From Roseibacillus sp. (GTDB taxonomy: Bacteria; Verrucomicrobiota; Verrucomicrobiia; Verrucomicrobiales; Akkermansiaceae), in the NCBI GenBank assembly GCA_028821775.1, contig JAPKFB010000007.1, positions 1 to 64,000 of the forward strand: DNA of 64,000 bases. Direction: 5' to 3'. The stretch's first letter is position 1. Each line of letters begins with the position of its first letter. The notes below the pieces were generated by a model that worked only from the letters and a program-made list of their open reading frames with translations, did not search any database and was not told the DNA's origin. Position numbers and translations under genes: made by a program. Below, piece after piece: positions 26,053-34,820 of the stretch.

Positions 26053-29000
26053 ATGGATGGAGGACTACGCCAACCGACTCGGCAGGCCCCAAGGGGCTTT
26101 GCGCTGGTTGTCACGATTTCCGTTTTGGTTCTCCTGGCCCTGATCGCGATCGGCCTCTTGTCGCTTTCGGCGGTGACGGTCCGGTCCGGAGGGCGGGGCG
26201 AGGCCCAGCTTGAAGCGCGGGCCAACGCGCGGCTCGCGCTCATGATTGCATTGGGTGAATTGCAGATCGAGCTCGGCCCGGATCAACGGGTCTCCGCCGC
26301 GGCCGGGGTCCTCGATGAAGATTCTGACACCCTGGGCATCGATCGAGTGGCTCATCCCCACTGGACTGCGGTCTGGGACACGCGGTGGAGCGATGGATCA
26401 ACGGTGTGGCGTCGTCGAGACGACCAGGGCGGGCTGCGTGATCAGCGTGCGTCCGGGGGATGGGACCGGGAGAAATCGGTCCGAAGCTACCTGGTGAGTG
26501 GTAATGAAGGGGCTTCCGAGCGCGGGAAGATGAATTTGTTAGATGCCCGCGATGCCACTCTTTCCGAATCGGAAGGCATCTGGGTGGTGGGACCGGGAAC
26601 GGTGGAGTCGCAAGGTGGACGGGACAGTAACTTCGTGCGTGCGAAGCGAGTCGCCACCAGTCGGAACGGAGTGGAGCGGGGTGGCTATGCATACTGGGTG
26701 GGCGACCTAGGTGTGAAGGCGAACCTCGCGGTGGTTGATCCCTTCCGCGATGCGGATCCCCGCCGCCCGGGCGGTCCGGATGGAATCGAGCGGCTTCTCC
26801 ACGCGCAGGATGTGGCGGATGAAAGTGTCGATGGTCTCGGTTCTCTCACTGATACGGAGGCCTTGAAGTTGATTTCGGAGCGAAGTGTTAGTCTTGCCAA
26901 GGGAGTGGATACAGAGGGTGCCAAGGCGCGATTTCATGACTTGACCACCTTATCGCGCAGCGTTCTGGTGAACGTCCGGGAGAGTGGGCTGCAACGGGAC
27001 CTGACAGCCTACGTCCAGGGCCGGGGAGACATTGATGACCTGCTTGTGGGTGGGCAAGTGGCCTCCCGAGGGATGAATGACTCCGATCGAATCGCCGGGC
27101 CCGCCAATGTGGAAGCCGCCTCCGCCATGAATTTGCGTTGGCCCCAACTGCGCTACCGCGACATCAGTCCGCGATTCGGACTTTTGCGCAACTGGGTGCA
27201 GAAAGGGATGAGAATTTCGTACTCCGACCTCTCGATCGAGGCAATCGAACCGAAGATTGAGCCCAATGGAGTGCGGGGCTCGCTGGGGGGCGCCTATGAT
27301 CGCACCAATCGGAACCCGGTTTCCATCAAGGAACTGGACTCACCCAACGTGGTTCCGGTGGTGGTGGATTCGTCACTTTATTACAACCTCGTGGCTCCCA
27401 GTCGCCCGCTCGGTTCGTCCGGGCGCAGTCTCTATGGTCTCCGTCTCTGTCTTTATCCGCGAGTGGCGTTGTGGAATCCCTACAATGTGAGGTTGGAGTT
27501 CAAGCCCTCCATGATGATGCTGCATGTCAACGGTTCGAAGCGGCTGGAAGTGGAGTACGCCACTGGTCCAAAGAAGGCCATCCAGCTCCGTCTTGGTCGA
27601 CCGGGAGTCCACCTTGGGACCTTTTTCTGGAAGCTCCCCGCCGTCGAGCTCGAGCCGGGAGAAACGCTGGTCTTCTCGGCAGACCAGCATCAGAAGTACG
27701 ACTCCAGCGCACTCCAGCGCAACACGCTGTCGCCCCACGTGGCACCCACCCCGGGGAATTGCTACTATCTTGATCTGGAAACTCCGAAACCGCAGCTGCC
27801 GGCCCGGTTTCTTGAGTCGCCGATCCCCGGGCAAACGCAGGCGGACGACTACCGGATGTGCCTCAAGCCGGTTTCAGAGTCCGGGGTGGTCAATTACGGA
27901 TCATTCGACAACTTGCCGCAAATCATGTTTGCGAACTGCTCGCTCCAGTACGGGGGCCTGGACGAGTTGCCCGTGCAGTGGAGCCAAACCAATCCGGTTG
28001 AGATCGAAGTTTTGCCGAGCCTCGATGCGGAACCCACCTTTCGCCCGGACGTGCGGACCAGGGACGGCTTCCGGCTGCGCTGGTTCCAGGAGCACCTTTC
28101 GAACCTGAATGGATCGGGGACCTTGAGTGACCAGCCAGCGCATTTTCAGACTGCGGCCTTGGGCAATTGGAATCCTCGTGCGGCTTACCACTTTCGCACG
28201 CCGTGGGAGAACGTCACCGATTCCACGCCGGCCTTTTATGGTGTCTACACCCGCGATCTTTTTGATCAAGCGGTGTCGTGGGACGACCTCATGCCGATGG
28301 CGCGAGGTGGCCGCATGGTCGGCAATCCCTTCGGCTCCCCTCAGGATGGGCTCTCGACCTACATCGCCTTTGAGGTGCCGCGTCGGGAAATTGGAATTCC
28401 ATCGATCGGTTACCTCCAACATCTCAAGATGTCGGAGTTTGGCTGGCATCCGAGCTACGCGGTGGGCAACTCGCAGGCCGACCCGCGGGTTGGGCGGACT
28501 TCGACCAGTCCGGTTCTCCGTTCTGCCAGGGACCGACAGCACGGTGGCTGGAATCAACATACCCTCGGCTGGGCCCCTTGGGGTGGGTCCCCGGACTATT
28601 GGGCGAGATGGGCGCGCGGGCTTCTGCAGCACACCTGCGAGAGCAACAACCTCGTGTATGACTTGAGCTATGAGCTCAACTACAGCCTGTGGGATGATTT
28701 CTTTTTCTCCACTGGGACGCCGGCCCAGAAGCGGGACTTCGTGGATGATCCAGAGGGGAGCCCATTGCCCAACGGACGAATGGGAATTTTCACGGGAGGG
28801 AAGGGAGTGAAGGCCGAGGTGACCGACTTTCACCGGGCCGCCAGCCGGTTCTCCCTTGAGGGTGGGTTCAACGTCCACTCGGTGAGCAAGGAGGCATGGA
28901 AGGCCGTTCTCGGGTCCACCCGGGACACCGGCTACGGTAGTGGGGAAGGGACCCCCTTTCCCCGTATCCTGAATTCACCCGGTGGGGAGTGGTTGCAAGG

Positions 29001-29607
29001 CCTCACTTCGGATGAGGAAGGCTGGGCGGGATTTCGCAGTCTATCGGACGGGGAACTGGATCTTCTCGCGGAGGAGATCGTGCGCGAGGTCAAGGAACGC
29101 GCGCCCTTTCTTGGATTGGCGGATTTTGTGAACCGTCGATTGGATGAAGGCCCTGCGGGAGAGAAGGGGCCGCTGCAAGCTGCCATCGATGCGGCCTCTC
29201 TGAACGAGCGATTCGAAGAGGACTTCCAGATCAACAATGAAGACACACTCAAGGACTTTTCCGCCTGGAATATTGCGGATGCCACCAAGCTTGATCAAAC
29301 CCTCAAGCCTCGCAGCACGGCTTGGGGCGCCCCGGGATTTCTCACCCAAGCGGACATCCTGCAGGTGATCGGTTCTTCCCTTCGGGCGCGCTCCGACACC
29401 TTTATGGTGCGCAGCTATGGCGAGTCGTTGGACGCGAATGGCGAGGTCCAGGCGCGAGCCTGGTGCGAAGCCGTGGTGCAGCGAACGCCCGAGCCGGTAT
29501 ACCCCGATCACTCAGGGCTCAACCCGGAGCTCGACGACAACCGGGTCGACTTTGGACGCCGCTTCCGAATCGTCTCGTTCCGCTGGCTGAGTCGTGGGGA
29601 GGTTTGA
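26053..29607 (+). CDS. Giant prepilin-like protein
   Basis: 1184 residues if the ATG at 26053 is used; ATG 26023 and GTG 25981 are alternatives in frame. The chosen start leaves a 15-residue basic leader before a class III (prepilin) site, PRG|FALVVTISVLVLLALIAIGLLSLSAV, followed by the LALMIALGELQ segment seen in many very large verrucomicrobial pilin-like proteins. The remaining ~1100 residues are a soluble ectodomain rich in Trp, Arg and Gly, with no enzyme motif that I recognise. It is expected to be processed by prepilin peptidase and inserted in the inner membrane or a pseudopilus. It follows the XylR-type regulator on the same strand with a ~115-base gap. The function is unknown. Confidence 0.82.
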   Translation: MDGGLRQPTRQAPRGFALVVTISVLVLLALIAIGLLSLSAVTVRSGGRGEAQLEARANARLALMIALGELQIELGPDQRVSAAAGVLDEDSDTLGIDRVAHPHWTAVWDTRWSDGSTVWRRRDDQGGLRDQRASGGWDREKSVRSYLVSGNEGASERGKMNLLDARDATLSESEGIWVVGPGTVESQGGRDSNFVRAKRVATSRNGVERGGYAYWVGDLGVKANLAVVDPFRDADPRRPGGPDGIERLLHAQDVADESVDGLGSLTDTEALKLISERSVSLAKGVDTEGAKARFHDLTTLSRSVLVNVRESGLQRDLTAYVQGRGDIDDLLVGGQVASRGMNDSDRIAGPANVEAASAMNLRWPQLRYRDISPRFGLLRNWVQKGMRISYSDLSIEAIEPKIEPNGVRGSLGGAYDRTNRNPVSIKELDSPNVVPVVVDSSLYYNLVAPSRPLGSSGRSLYGLRLCLYPRVALWNPYNVRLEFKPSMMMLHVNGSKRLEVEYATGPKKAIQLRLGRPGVHLGTFFWKLPAVELEPGETLVFSADQHQKYDSSALQRNTLSPHVAPTPGNCYYLDLETPKPQLPARFLESPIPGQTQADDYRMCLKPVSESGVVNYGSFDNLPQIMFANCSLQYGGLDELPVQWSQTNPVEIEVLPSLDAEPTFRPDVRTRDGFRLRWFQEHLSNLNGSGTLSDQPAHFQTAALGNWNPRAAYHFRTPWENVTDSTPAFYGVYTRDLFDQAVSWDDLMPMARGGRMVGNPFGSPQDGLSTYIAFEVPRREIGIPSIGYLQHLKMSEFGWHPSYAVGNSQADPRVGRTSTSPVLRSARDRQHGGWNQHTLGWAPWGGSPDYWARWARGLLQHTCESNNLVYDLSYELNYSLWDDFFFSTGTPAQKRDFVDDPEGSPLPNGRMGIFTGGKGVKAEVTDFHRAASRFSLEGGFNVHSVSKEAWKAVLGSTRDTGYGSGEGTPFPRILNSPGGEWLQGLTSDEEGWAGFRSLSDGELDLLAEEIVREVKERAPFLGLADFVNRRLDEGPAGEKGPLQAAIDAASLNERFEEDFQINNEDTLKDFSAWNIADATKLDQTLKPRSTAWGAPGFLTQADILQVIGSSLRARSDTFMVRSYGESLDANGEVQARAWCEAVVQRTPEPVYPDHSGLNPELDDNRVDFGRRFRIVSFRWLSRGEV

Positions 29608-29742
29608 GGGAGGTCTCCTTTCCTCTCCATGAGAACATCAGGAGTTGGCGTGGTTCAGGGGCATTTGGGTCCTGGCACGAGAGCCCCAGTGCGCCGCTTC
29701 CGGGGAGAGAAGTTCAAGCGATCTTGATTGCATGGTCAGGGT

Positions 29743-29755
29743 TGGCAAAATGCCA
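29743..29755. promoter_or_regulatory. Inverted repeat TGGCA-AAA-TGCCA, possible operator
   Basis: A perfect 5+5 inverted repeat with a 3-base spacer lies 60 bases upstream of the PATR giant's start. The 11-mer AAAATGCCATA that includes its right half recurs at 24690..24700, just upstream of the XylR-type regulator, where a looser GGCA-N10-TGCC arrangement is present. It may be a binding site for that regulator or another LacI/AraC-type protein; this is inference from symmetry and recurrence only. Confidence 0.35.
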
Positions 29756-29814
29756 TATAGGGCTGCAATTGCCCCTTGACGAGCAATACGAGCACAGACA
29801 CGGTTGCGGCTATA

Positions 29815-32800
29815 ATGAAGCTAAAATCGCCCTGCATTTTGAGAATTGCCTCGATGGGCATCCTCGGTCTGGCCTTTGCCCATTCTGTCCACGCTGCGCT
29901 CGACCACCCCGTCGGTGAACCGAGCTTCGGAACTGCGGTGGCCGGAGGAGGCCAATACTCTTATGCGAGCACGGCCTCTTGGATTCAATCGGGGACCGGC
30001 AATTGGTTTTACAATACCGCCTATGCCACTGACACCAGTCCGAAGCGCCCATTGCCCCGCACCGGCAATGTCGCCTTGCATGGGATCAGCCAGTACACTT
30101 CACAGGTTCTCACCGACACCTTTGTGGCTGGCCGCACCTACACGTTTTCAATCTACTTGAGCGGGGATGGCGACTCTACCGGAGACTCGGACCGGACCTG
30201 GTTATATCTCTACGACGGGACCACGATCCCCGGGCCATTCAGCGAAGGATTGGATTTGGTGCGAGCGAGATGGATCAGCAGTGGGGTTGACAGCCTGACC
30301 CAATCGACCGGAACCGGAGCTGCTTCCGTTACCAGCGAGGGCTGGTCGATCGGTGTCAATGGGGCTGGCGACTGGGTCACGGGCGGAGGGACGTGGGGAT
30401 TGGCGACCCTCAGCTATACCGCGACCGCTGCAGAAGATGGCCACCCGATCGGGATCGCAATATGGGGAGCGGGGGATGCGGCATGGGACGACGTGACGGT
30501 GACTTCGGATCTCATCACGAGTGCTCCCCCCGTGATCACTGCCCAACCCGCTGGACCCGCCACGGCGGATGCCGGCGTCAGCAACAACTTTGATTTTCTT
30601 GCCACGGATCCCGAGGGCGATGACGTCGAGATTCAGGCCGATTGGGGCAACGGAGTGTTCTCTGCGTGGACCGCTGCCGGACCCTCCGGAGTGACCCAGA
30701 CCATTGCCTATTCCTACCCGGGAGGGGGCAATTTAACGATTCGGGCCCGGTCCCGCGACTCTAACGGCGCCGTTTCGGACTGGATCGACATCCAGTTTAT
30801 TTCGGTGAATTCATTGCCCCCTACGGCCCGTTCCCTGGTGGGACTGTGGGAATTCAACAACGCCGCCAACCTCGGCGAAGCCACGATTGGCAATGATCTT
30901 GTCGTGGGTGGGACTCTGCATACTCACTACCCGGACCTGGCGGACGATCTCGGCAACAGCCAGACCGGTGCCATCACAACCGAGGGTGGACTGGAGAGCT
31001 ATTTCACTGCCAACCACGACATCCCGGCCAATGGCGGTGGAGCTGAGGTCAACCAGTACTCCTTCGTGATCGATCTCTTTTCTCCTCCGGCCAGTCGCGA
31101 CATCTGGCGTGCCGTCTACGCGGTCAGCCCCGGCCCGAACGACGATGATGCTGAATATTGGATCGCTCCCGGAAACACGATTGGGGTGGGGGACATCGGC
31201 TACTCGGCCGGTCCGATTGACCAGACCGCCTGGACTCGTCTGGTGGTGACGGTGGACCTTGCTCAAACGGGTACGGACTTCGTGACCTATCTCAATGGAG
31301 CGCTGCACAACGCCCACACCGTGGATCAAGCGGTCGATGGCCGTCACGGTCTTCTCCCGGCGGGTGGCCTCAACGTGGTGCATTTCCTGGGGGACAACAC
31401 CGCTGAGGAGAACCCGCCCATGAATGTCAGCACCATCGCGCTCTACCAGGGCGTGCTCAGTCCGATCGACGTGGCGGCTCTGGGGGGTGCGGGAGGCTCG
31501 TTTGTCCTGCCCGACCCGGTGGAACTGACCTGGACCGGTGCCACCAGCAGCGAGTGGAGCACCAATGTTCTCGGCAGCCCAAAGAACTGGGTCAATACCG
31601 GCGATGCCTCCGAGAACGACTTTGAAGAGTTCGACCTTGTGCTCTTCGACGACACTGCCGCCAGCGGCATCGTCGAGATCAGCAATGGAGATGTGTCGCC
31701 CAGTTCGGTGACCGTTAACAACAGTGCCCTCGCCTTTACCCTGAGTGGCCTCAATGGCATCGCGGGGGGAGGCGGATTGACCAAGGGTGGCTCCGGGACG
31801 CTCAACCTGAACTCGGCCAACTCCTTCAGCGGGACCACCGCCTTGAATGCCGGTATTCTCGCCCTGGGAGATCCACTCGCTCTTGAGAGGAGCCCGCTTA
31901 ACATCGCGGGGGGCGCCACCCTCGACTTTGGAGCTCTCACCGCGACTACCACCGGCGGGCTCTCCGGCGCTGGCAACCTCCATCTCGAGAACACCGCGGG
32001 CCCTCCGGCTCCGGTCAACCTCACCGTCAACGGCAGTGGCTCCTACACCGGCATTCTCTCCGGTCCCGGCTCCCTCACCAAGGGCGGGGGAGGTCAATTG
32101 GTGCTTGGCTCCGCCTCGACCTTCAGCCTCGGCTCCACGATTGCGGGCGGATTGCTCCGCATCGATGATCCCGCTGGTCTCGGCGCAGGATCGGTCAACA
32201 TTGCAGGCGGCACAATGGTCTTCAGCTTCGGGGACGGATCGACCTCCACGGTTGCCAACGACTTCGTCTTGCCTGCCACCGGCCAGAATGCCTTCTTCGT
32301 GCAGGGCAACGCCGGCGGTGCGCCGAGCACCCCCACTGTCGTGGAGCTCAGCGGTCTGATTTCGGGTGGCTCCCCGGGCGCGGTGTTCCGCTTTTGCGAT
32401 ACCAACTACGGCGGAGTTCACTGGGACGTCCTCATTCCCTCCAACCCCTCCAATTCCTTCGAGGGAACCATCGAAATGTGGCGCGGAACTCTTGGCATCA
32501 TGAGCGACGCGGTTCTTGGGAATCCCGACAATGACATCAAGCACGTCACCGAGAATCTCAACGGGGCGATCCGCTTCGATGCTGATGGGATTACGCTGAA
32601 TGCCCTTCGGGACATCGATTTCACCACCGACTTTGACACCAACATCCGGCCAATCAATACGCAGGGATTCAATGCCACCATTGCGGGGAATATTCTCGGC
32701 CAGGGCATCCTTGTGAAACAGGGCAGCGGGACCCTCACTCTGACGGGTTCGACATTTTTCGCGGGCGCGGTCGAGGTGGCGGAAGGCACCGTCGCTCTGG

Positions 32801-33777
32801 CTGGAGCCGCCGATTTTGGCAGTGTGAACGATCTCAATATCGTGGCCGGAGCAGTTCTGGACGTCAGTGCTATTTCGCCCTTCTTCAGCATTCCCACCCT
32901 GCGGGGTGAGGGCGAGGTGAGCGGTGATGTTTTTGCGGTGGGCACCATTGCGCCCGGCACCGCGGCCGGCGCGCTCGGGACCTTGACCCTCGACGGGCTC
33001 GATCTGGATGGCTTCCTCGAGATCGAATTCGAAAGCATCTTTGGAGACTCTGATCGCCTGGTGGTTGACGGTGATCTGAGCTTCGAGGCCTTCAACGAAC
33101 TCGTGCCCACAGATATCGCAGGCGTCCCGGCCGCCCTGCCGGCGGGAACCAAGATCGCCATCATCGAGTATACCGGCACTTGGAACGGAAGCGTCTTTAA
33201 TTTCTTCGGCGGCGGATTCTTCGATCCTTTGCCGGATGGCGCCACCCTCACGGTCGGGCCCAATACCTTCGTGATCGACTACGACGACACCACCGACGGG
33301 GTGAATGTTGGCCAGTTTGTCACTCTCACCGTGTTCGAGGGCTCTGCGTTTGACAGCTGGACCACCCGCCAAGGACTCGATGGCAGTCCCGGTGCGGAAG
33401 CCGGCTTTGGCGACAGTCCGGACGGAGGAGCGCTCGAGAATGGCCTCGAGTGGATCCTCGGTGGCGATCCGAGCGATGAGACTGATGATGGATCGCTCAT
33501 TGGCCATGCGGGCGATGCCACCAACGGCTTGACCCTCACCTTCACGCGCGCAGAGGACTCCCTTGGCGAAGCCACCTTGCTGGTGCAGTGGAACAGCGAT
33601 CTTGGAGGCTCGTGGATCGATGTCCCGGTGGGCGCCGCCAGTTCCGGCCCCGACGCCAATGGCGTGACCGTCACGGTCAATGACCTTGCCAATCCCGACG
33701 AGATTACGGTCAACATCCCCGCCGCCAACGCGGCCGAGGGCAAGATTTTCGCCCGGCTCCACGCAACCGCTCCCTAA
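29815..33777 (+). CDS. Giant autotransporter-type beta-strand (PATR) protein
   Basis: 1320 residues from ATG 29815, chosen because it aligns with the start of the paralogue at 34003. A signal peptide ends near GLAFAHSVHA. Residues 30-230 are a PEP-CTERM-type ectodomain almost shared with that paralogue (GEPSFGTAVAGG, GNWFYNTAY, RPLPRTGNVALHGISQYTS). A cadherin/PKD-like stretch follows, then LamG (~340-590). From ~590 come passenger-associated beta-strand repeats (GGGGLTKGGSGTLNLNSANS, GSLTKGGGGQLVLGSAST, KQGSGTLTLTGS). The C-terminus ends with a beta domain (AEGKIFARLHATAP) common in verrucomicrobial exported proteins; no PEP-CTERM tail or autotransporter barrel is visible. It is probably a surface or extracellular adhesin or matrix protein. 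Confidence 0.88.
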   Translation: MKLKSPCILRIASMGILGLAFAHSVHAALDHPVGEPSFGTAVAGGGQYSYASTASWIQSGTGNWFYNTAYATDTSPKRPLPRTGNVALHGISQYTSQVLTDTFVAGRTYTFSIYLSGDGDSTGDSDRTWLYLYDGTTIPGPFSEGLDLVRARWISSGVDSLTQSTGTGAASVTSEGWSIGVNGAGDWVTGGGTWGLATLSYTATAAEDGHPIGIAIWGAGDAAWDDVTVTSDLITSAPPVITAQPAGPATADAGVSNNFDFLATDPEGDDVEIQADWGNGVFSAWTAAGPSGVTQTIAYSYPGGGNLTIRARSRDSNGAVSDWIDIQFISVNSLPPTARSLVGLWEFNNAANLGEATIGNDLVVGGTLHTHYPDLADDLGNSQTGAITTEGGLESYFTANHDIPANGGGAEVNQYSFVIDLFSPPASRDIWRAVYAVSPGPNDDDAEYWIAPGNTIGVGDIGYSAGPIDQTAWTRLVVTVDLAQTGTDFVTYLNGALHNAHTVDQAVDGRHGLLPAGGLNVVHFLGDNTAEENPPMNVSTIALYQGVLSPIDVAALGGAGGSFVLPDPVELTWTGATSSEWSTNVLGSPKNWVNTGDASENDFEEFDLVLFDDTAASGIVEISNGDVSPSSVTVNNSALAFTLSGLNGIAGGGGLTKGGSGTLNLNSANSFSGTTALNAGILALGDPLALERSPLNIAGGATLDFGALTATTTGGLSGAGNLHLENTAGPPAPVNLTVNGSGSYTGILSGPGSLTKGGGGQLVLGSASTFSLGSTIAGGLLRIDDPAGLGAGSVNIAGGTMVFSFGDGSTSTVANDFVLPATGQNAFFVQGNAGGAPSTPTVVELSGLISGGSPGAVFRFCDTNYGGVHWDVLIPSNPSNSFEGTIEMWRGTLGIMSDAVLGNPDNDIKHVTENLNGAIRFDADGITLNALRDIDFTTDFDTNIRPINTQGFNATIAGNILGQGILVKQGSGTLTLTGSTFFAGAVEVAEGTVALAGAADFGSVNDLNIVAGAVLDVSAISPFFSIPTLRGEGEVSGDVFAVGTIAPGTAAGALGTLTLDGLDLDGFLEIEFESIFGDSDRLVVDGDLSFEAFNELVPTDIAGVPAALPAGTKIAIIEYTGTWNGSVFNFFGGGFFDPLPDGATLTVGPNTFVIDYDDTTDGVNVGQFVTLTVFEGSAFDSWTTRQGLDGSPGAEAGFGDSPDGGALENGLEWILGGDPSDETDDGSLIGHAGDATNGLTLTFTRAEDSLGEATLLVQWNSDLGGSWIDVPVGAASSGPDANGVTVTVNDLANPDEITVNIPAANAAEGKIFARLHATAP

Positions 33778-34002
33778 GGCAGGTCGCGTGCGCGCATGAT
33801 GCCTTAAAGCCGGCCGAGGACCCTGTGTCCGGATCGGCTCTGATTCCCCTCATTTGAGGCAGGAAGGGATCTCTGAGGTCTTTCCAAAGGTTCTGATAAC
33901 CAAAAGGTTAAGCTAGTATCGAGCGCACTGGTTGAAAAGCAATCCAGTCAGGCAAAATTCCCCTTGCGCACCCTCAGAGGACCAGACAGGATGCGAGCTG
34001 TC

Positions 34003-34761
34003 ATGCGACTGAAATCACTGAATCTGTTCAAGTTCGCCTCTTTAGGGCTCATTGGAGTTGCGTTTGCCCACGCGGTGCATGCCTCCACCATCGTCCACAC
34101 GGTCGGCGATCCGAGCTTCGGAACTGCGGTGGCCGGAGGAGCCACTTATAGTTATGCGACTAGCGCCGCTTGGTCACAAAACGGCAATTGGTTTTACAAC
34201 ACGGCCTACGGTGCCAAGCGCCCGTTGCCCCGCACCGGCGATGTCGCCTTGCATGGGATCAGCCAGTACACTGCACAGATTCTCACCGACACCTTTGTGG
34301 CCGGCCGCACCTATACGTTTTCAATGCACTTGAGCGGGGATGGCGACGCTGGCGGAGATTCGGACCGGACGTGGATGTACATTTTCGACAGCGACACGGT
34401 CGCCGCCGGGGCATTCAGCGAAGGAACGGAATTGGTGCGAGCGAGGTATATCAGCGATGGCACGGTTGACAGCCTGACCCTACCGACCGGCACCGGGGCC
34501 ACCTCCACTACCAGCGAGGGCTGGTCGATCGGTACCGATACTGGCGACTGGGTCGCGGGTGGCGGGACGTGGGGATTGGCGACCCTCAGCTATACCGCGA
34601 CCGCTGCGGAAGATGGCCACCCGATCGGAATCGCAATGTGGGGAGCGGGGGATGCGGCATGGGACGACGTCGGTGTCACCTCAACTCCTGAGCCGTCGAT
34701 TTCAATGCTCTTCGCGTTGAGTGGCGGGCTCCTTTTGCGGCGGCGCCGCAAGACGTCCTGA
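34003..34761 (+). CDS. PEP-CTERM sorted exported protein
   Basis: 252 residues from ATG 34003; ATG 33991 is also possible. A signal peptide (GLIGVAFAHAVHA) is followed by a ~200-residue ectodomain and a classic sorting tail: STPEPSISMLFALSGGLLLRRRRKTS, meaning Pro-Glu-Pro, one membrane helix, then an Arg cluster. In PEP-CTERM systems this tail is processed by exosortase and the protein goes to the outer surface or matrix. The ectodomain is a close paralogue of residues 30-230 in the PATR giant just upstream, with long stretches identical even at DNA level (for example around 34113 and 34575), which suggests recent duplication or gene conversion. No exosortase gene lies in the window. The function is unknown. 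Confidence 0.88.
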   Translation: MRLKSLNLFKFASLGLIGVAFAHAVHASTIVHTVGDPSFGTAVAGGATYSYATSAAWSQNGNWFYNTAYGAKRPLPRTGDVALHGISQYTAQILTDTFVAGRTYTFSMHLSGDGDAGGDSDRTWMYIFDSDTVAAGAFSEGTELVRARYISDGTVDSLTLPTGTGATSTTSEGWSIGTDTGDWVAGGGTWGLATLSYTATAAEDGHPIGIAMWGAGDAAWDDVGVTSTPEPSISMLFALSGGLLLRRRRKTS

Positions 34762-34820
34762 TCGTTGATTTCTCCGCGGGAGACTTGGCGTGCTTGGGGG
34801 CTTGCCCCTAATCTCCTGTG

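Noticed and set aside
29730-29760. Sigma-54 type -24/-12 promoter before the PATR giant
   Set aside because: The GG and GC pairs are nine bases apart instead of ten; the second paralogue's leader shows 13. No consistent match.
29776-29820. TTGACG followed by TATAAT before the PATR giant, as a sigma-70 promoter
   Set aside because: The spacing is 29 bases instead of about 17, and the TATAAT overlaps the start codon.
30811-33762. Long minus-strand frame opposite the PATR giant (about 980 codons)
   Set aside because: It mirrors the GC-rich, repeat-rich coding strand; the plus-strand product has a signal peptide and recognised beta-strand repeats, the opposite one has none.
33776-33805. Hairpin AAGGCA ... 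TGCCTT after the PATR giant as a terminator
   Set aside because: It is a short stem with an 18-base loop and no T-tract follows, so intrinsic termination is not supported.
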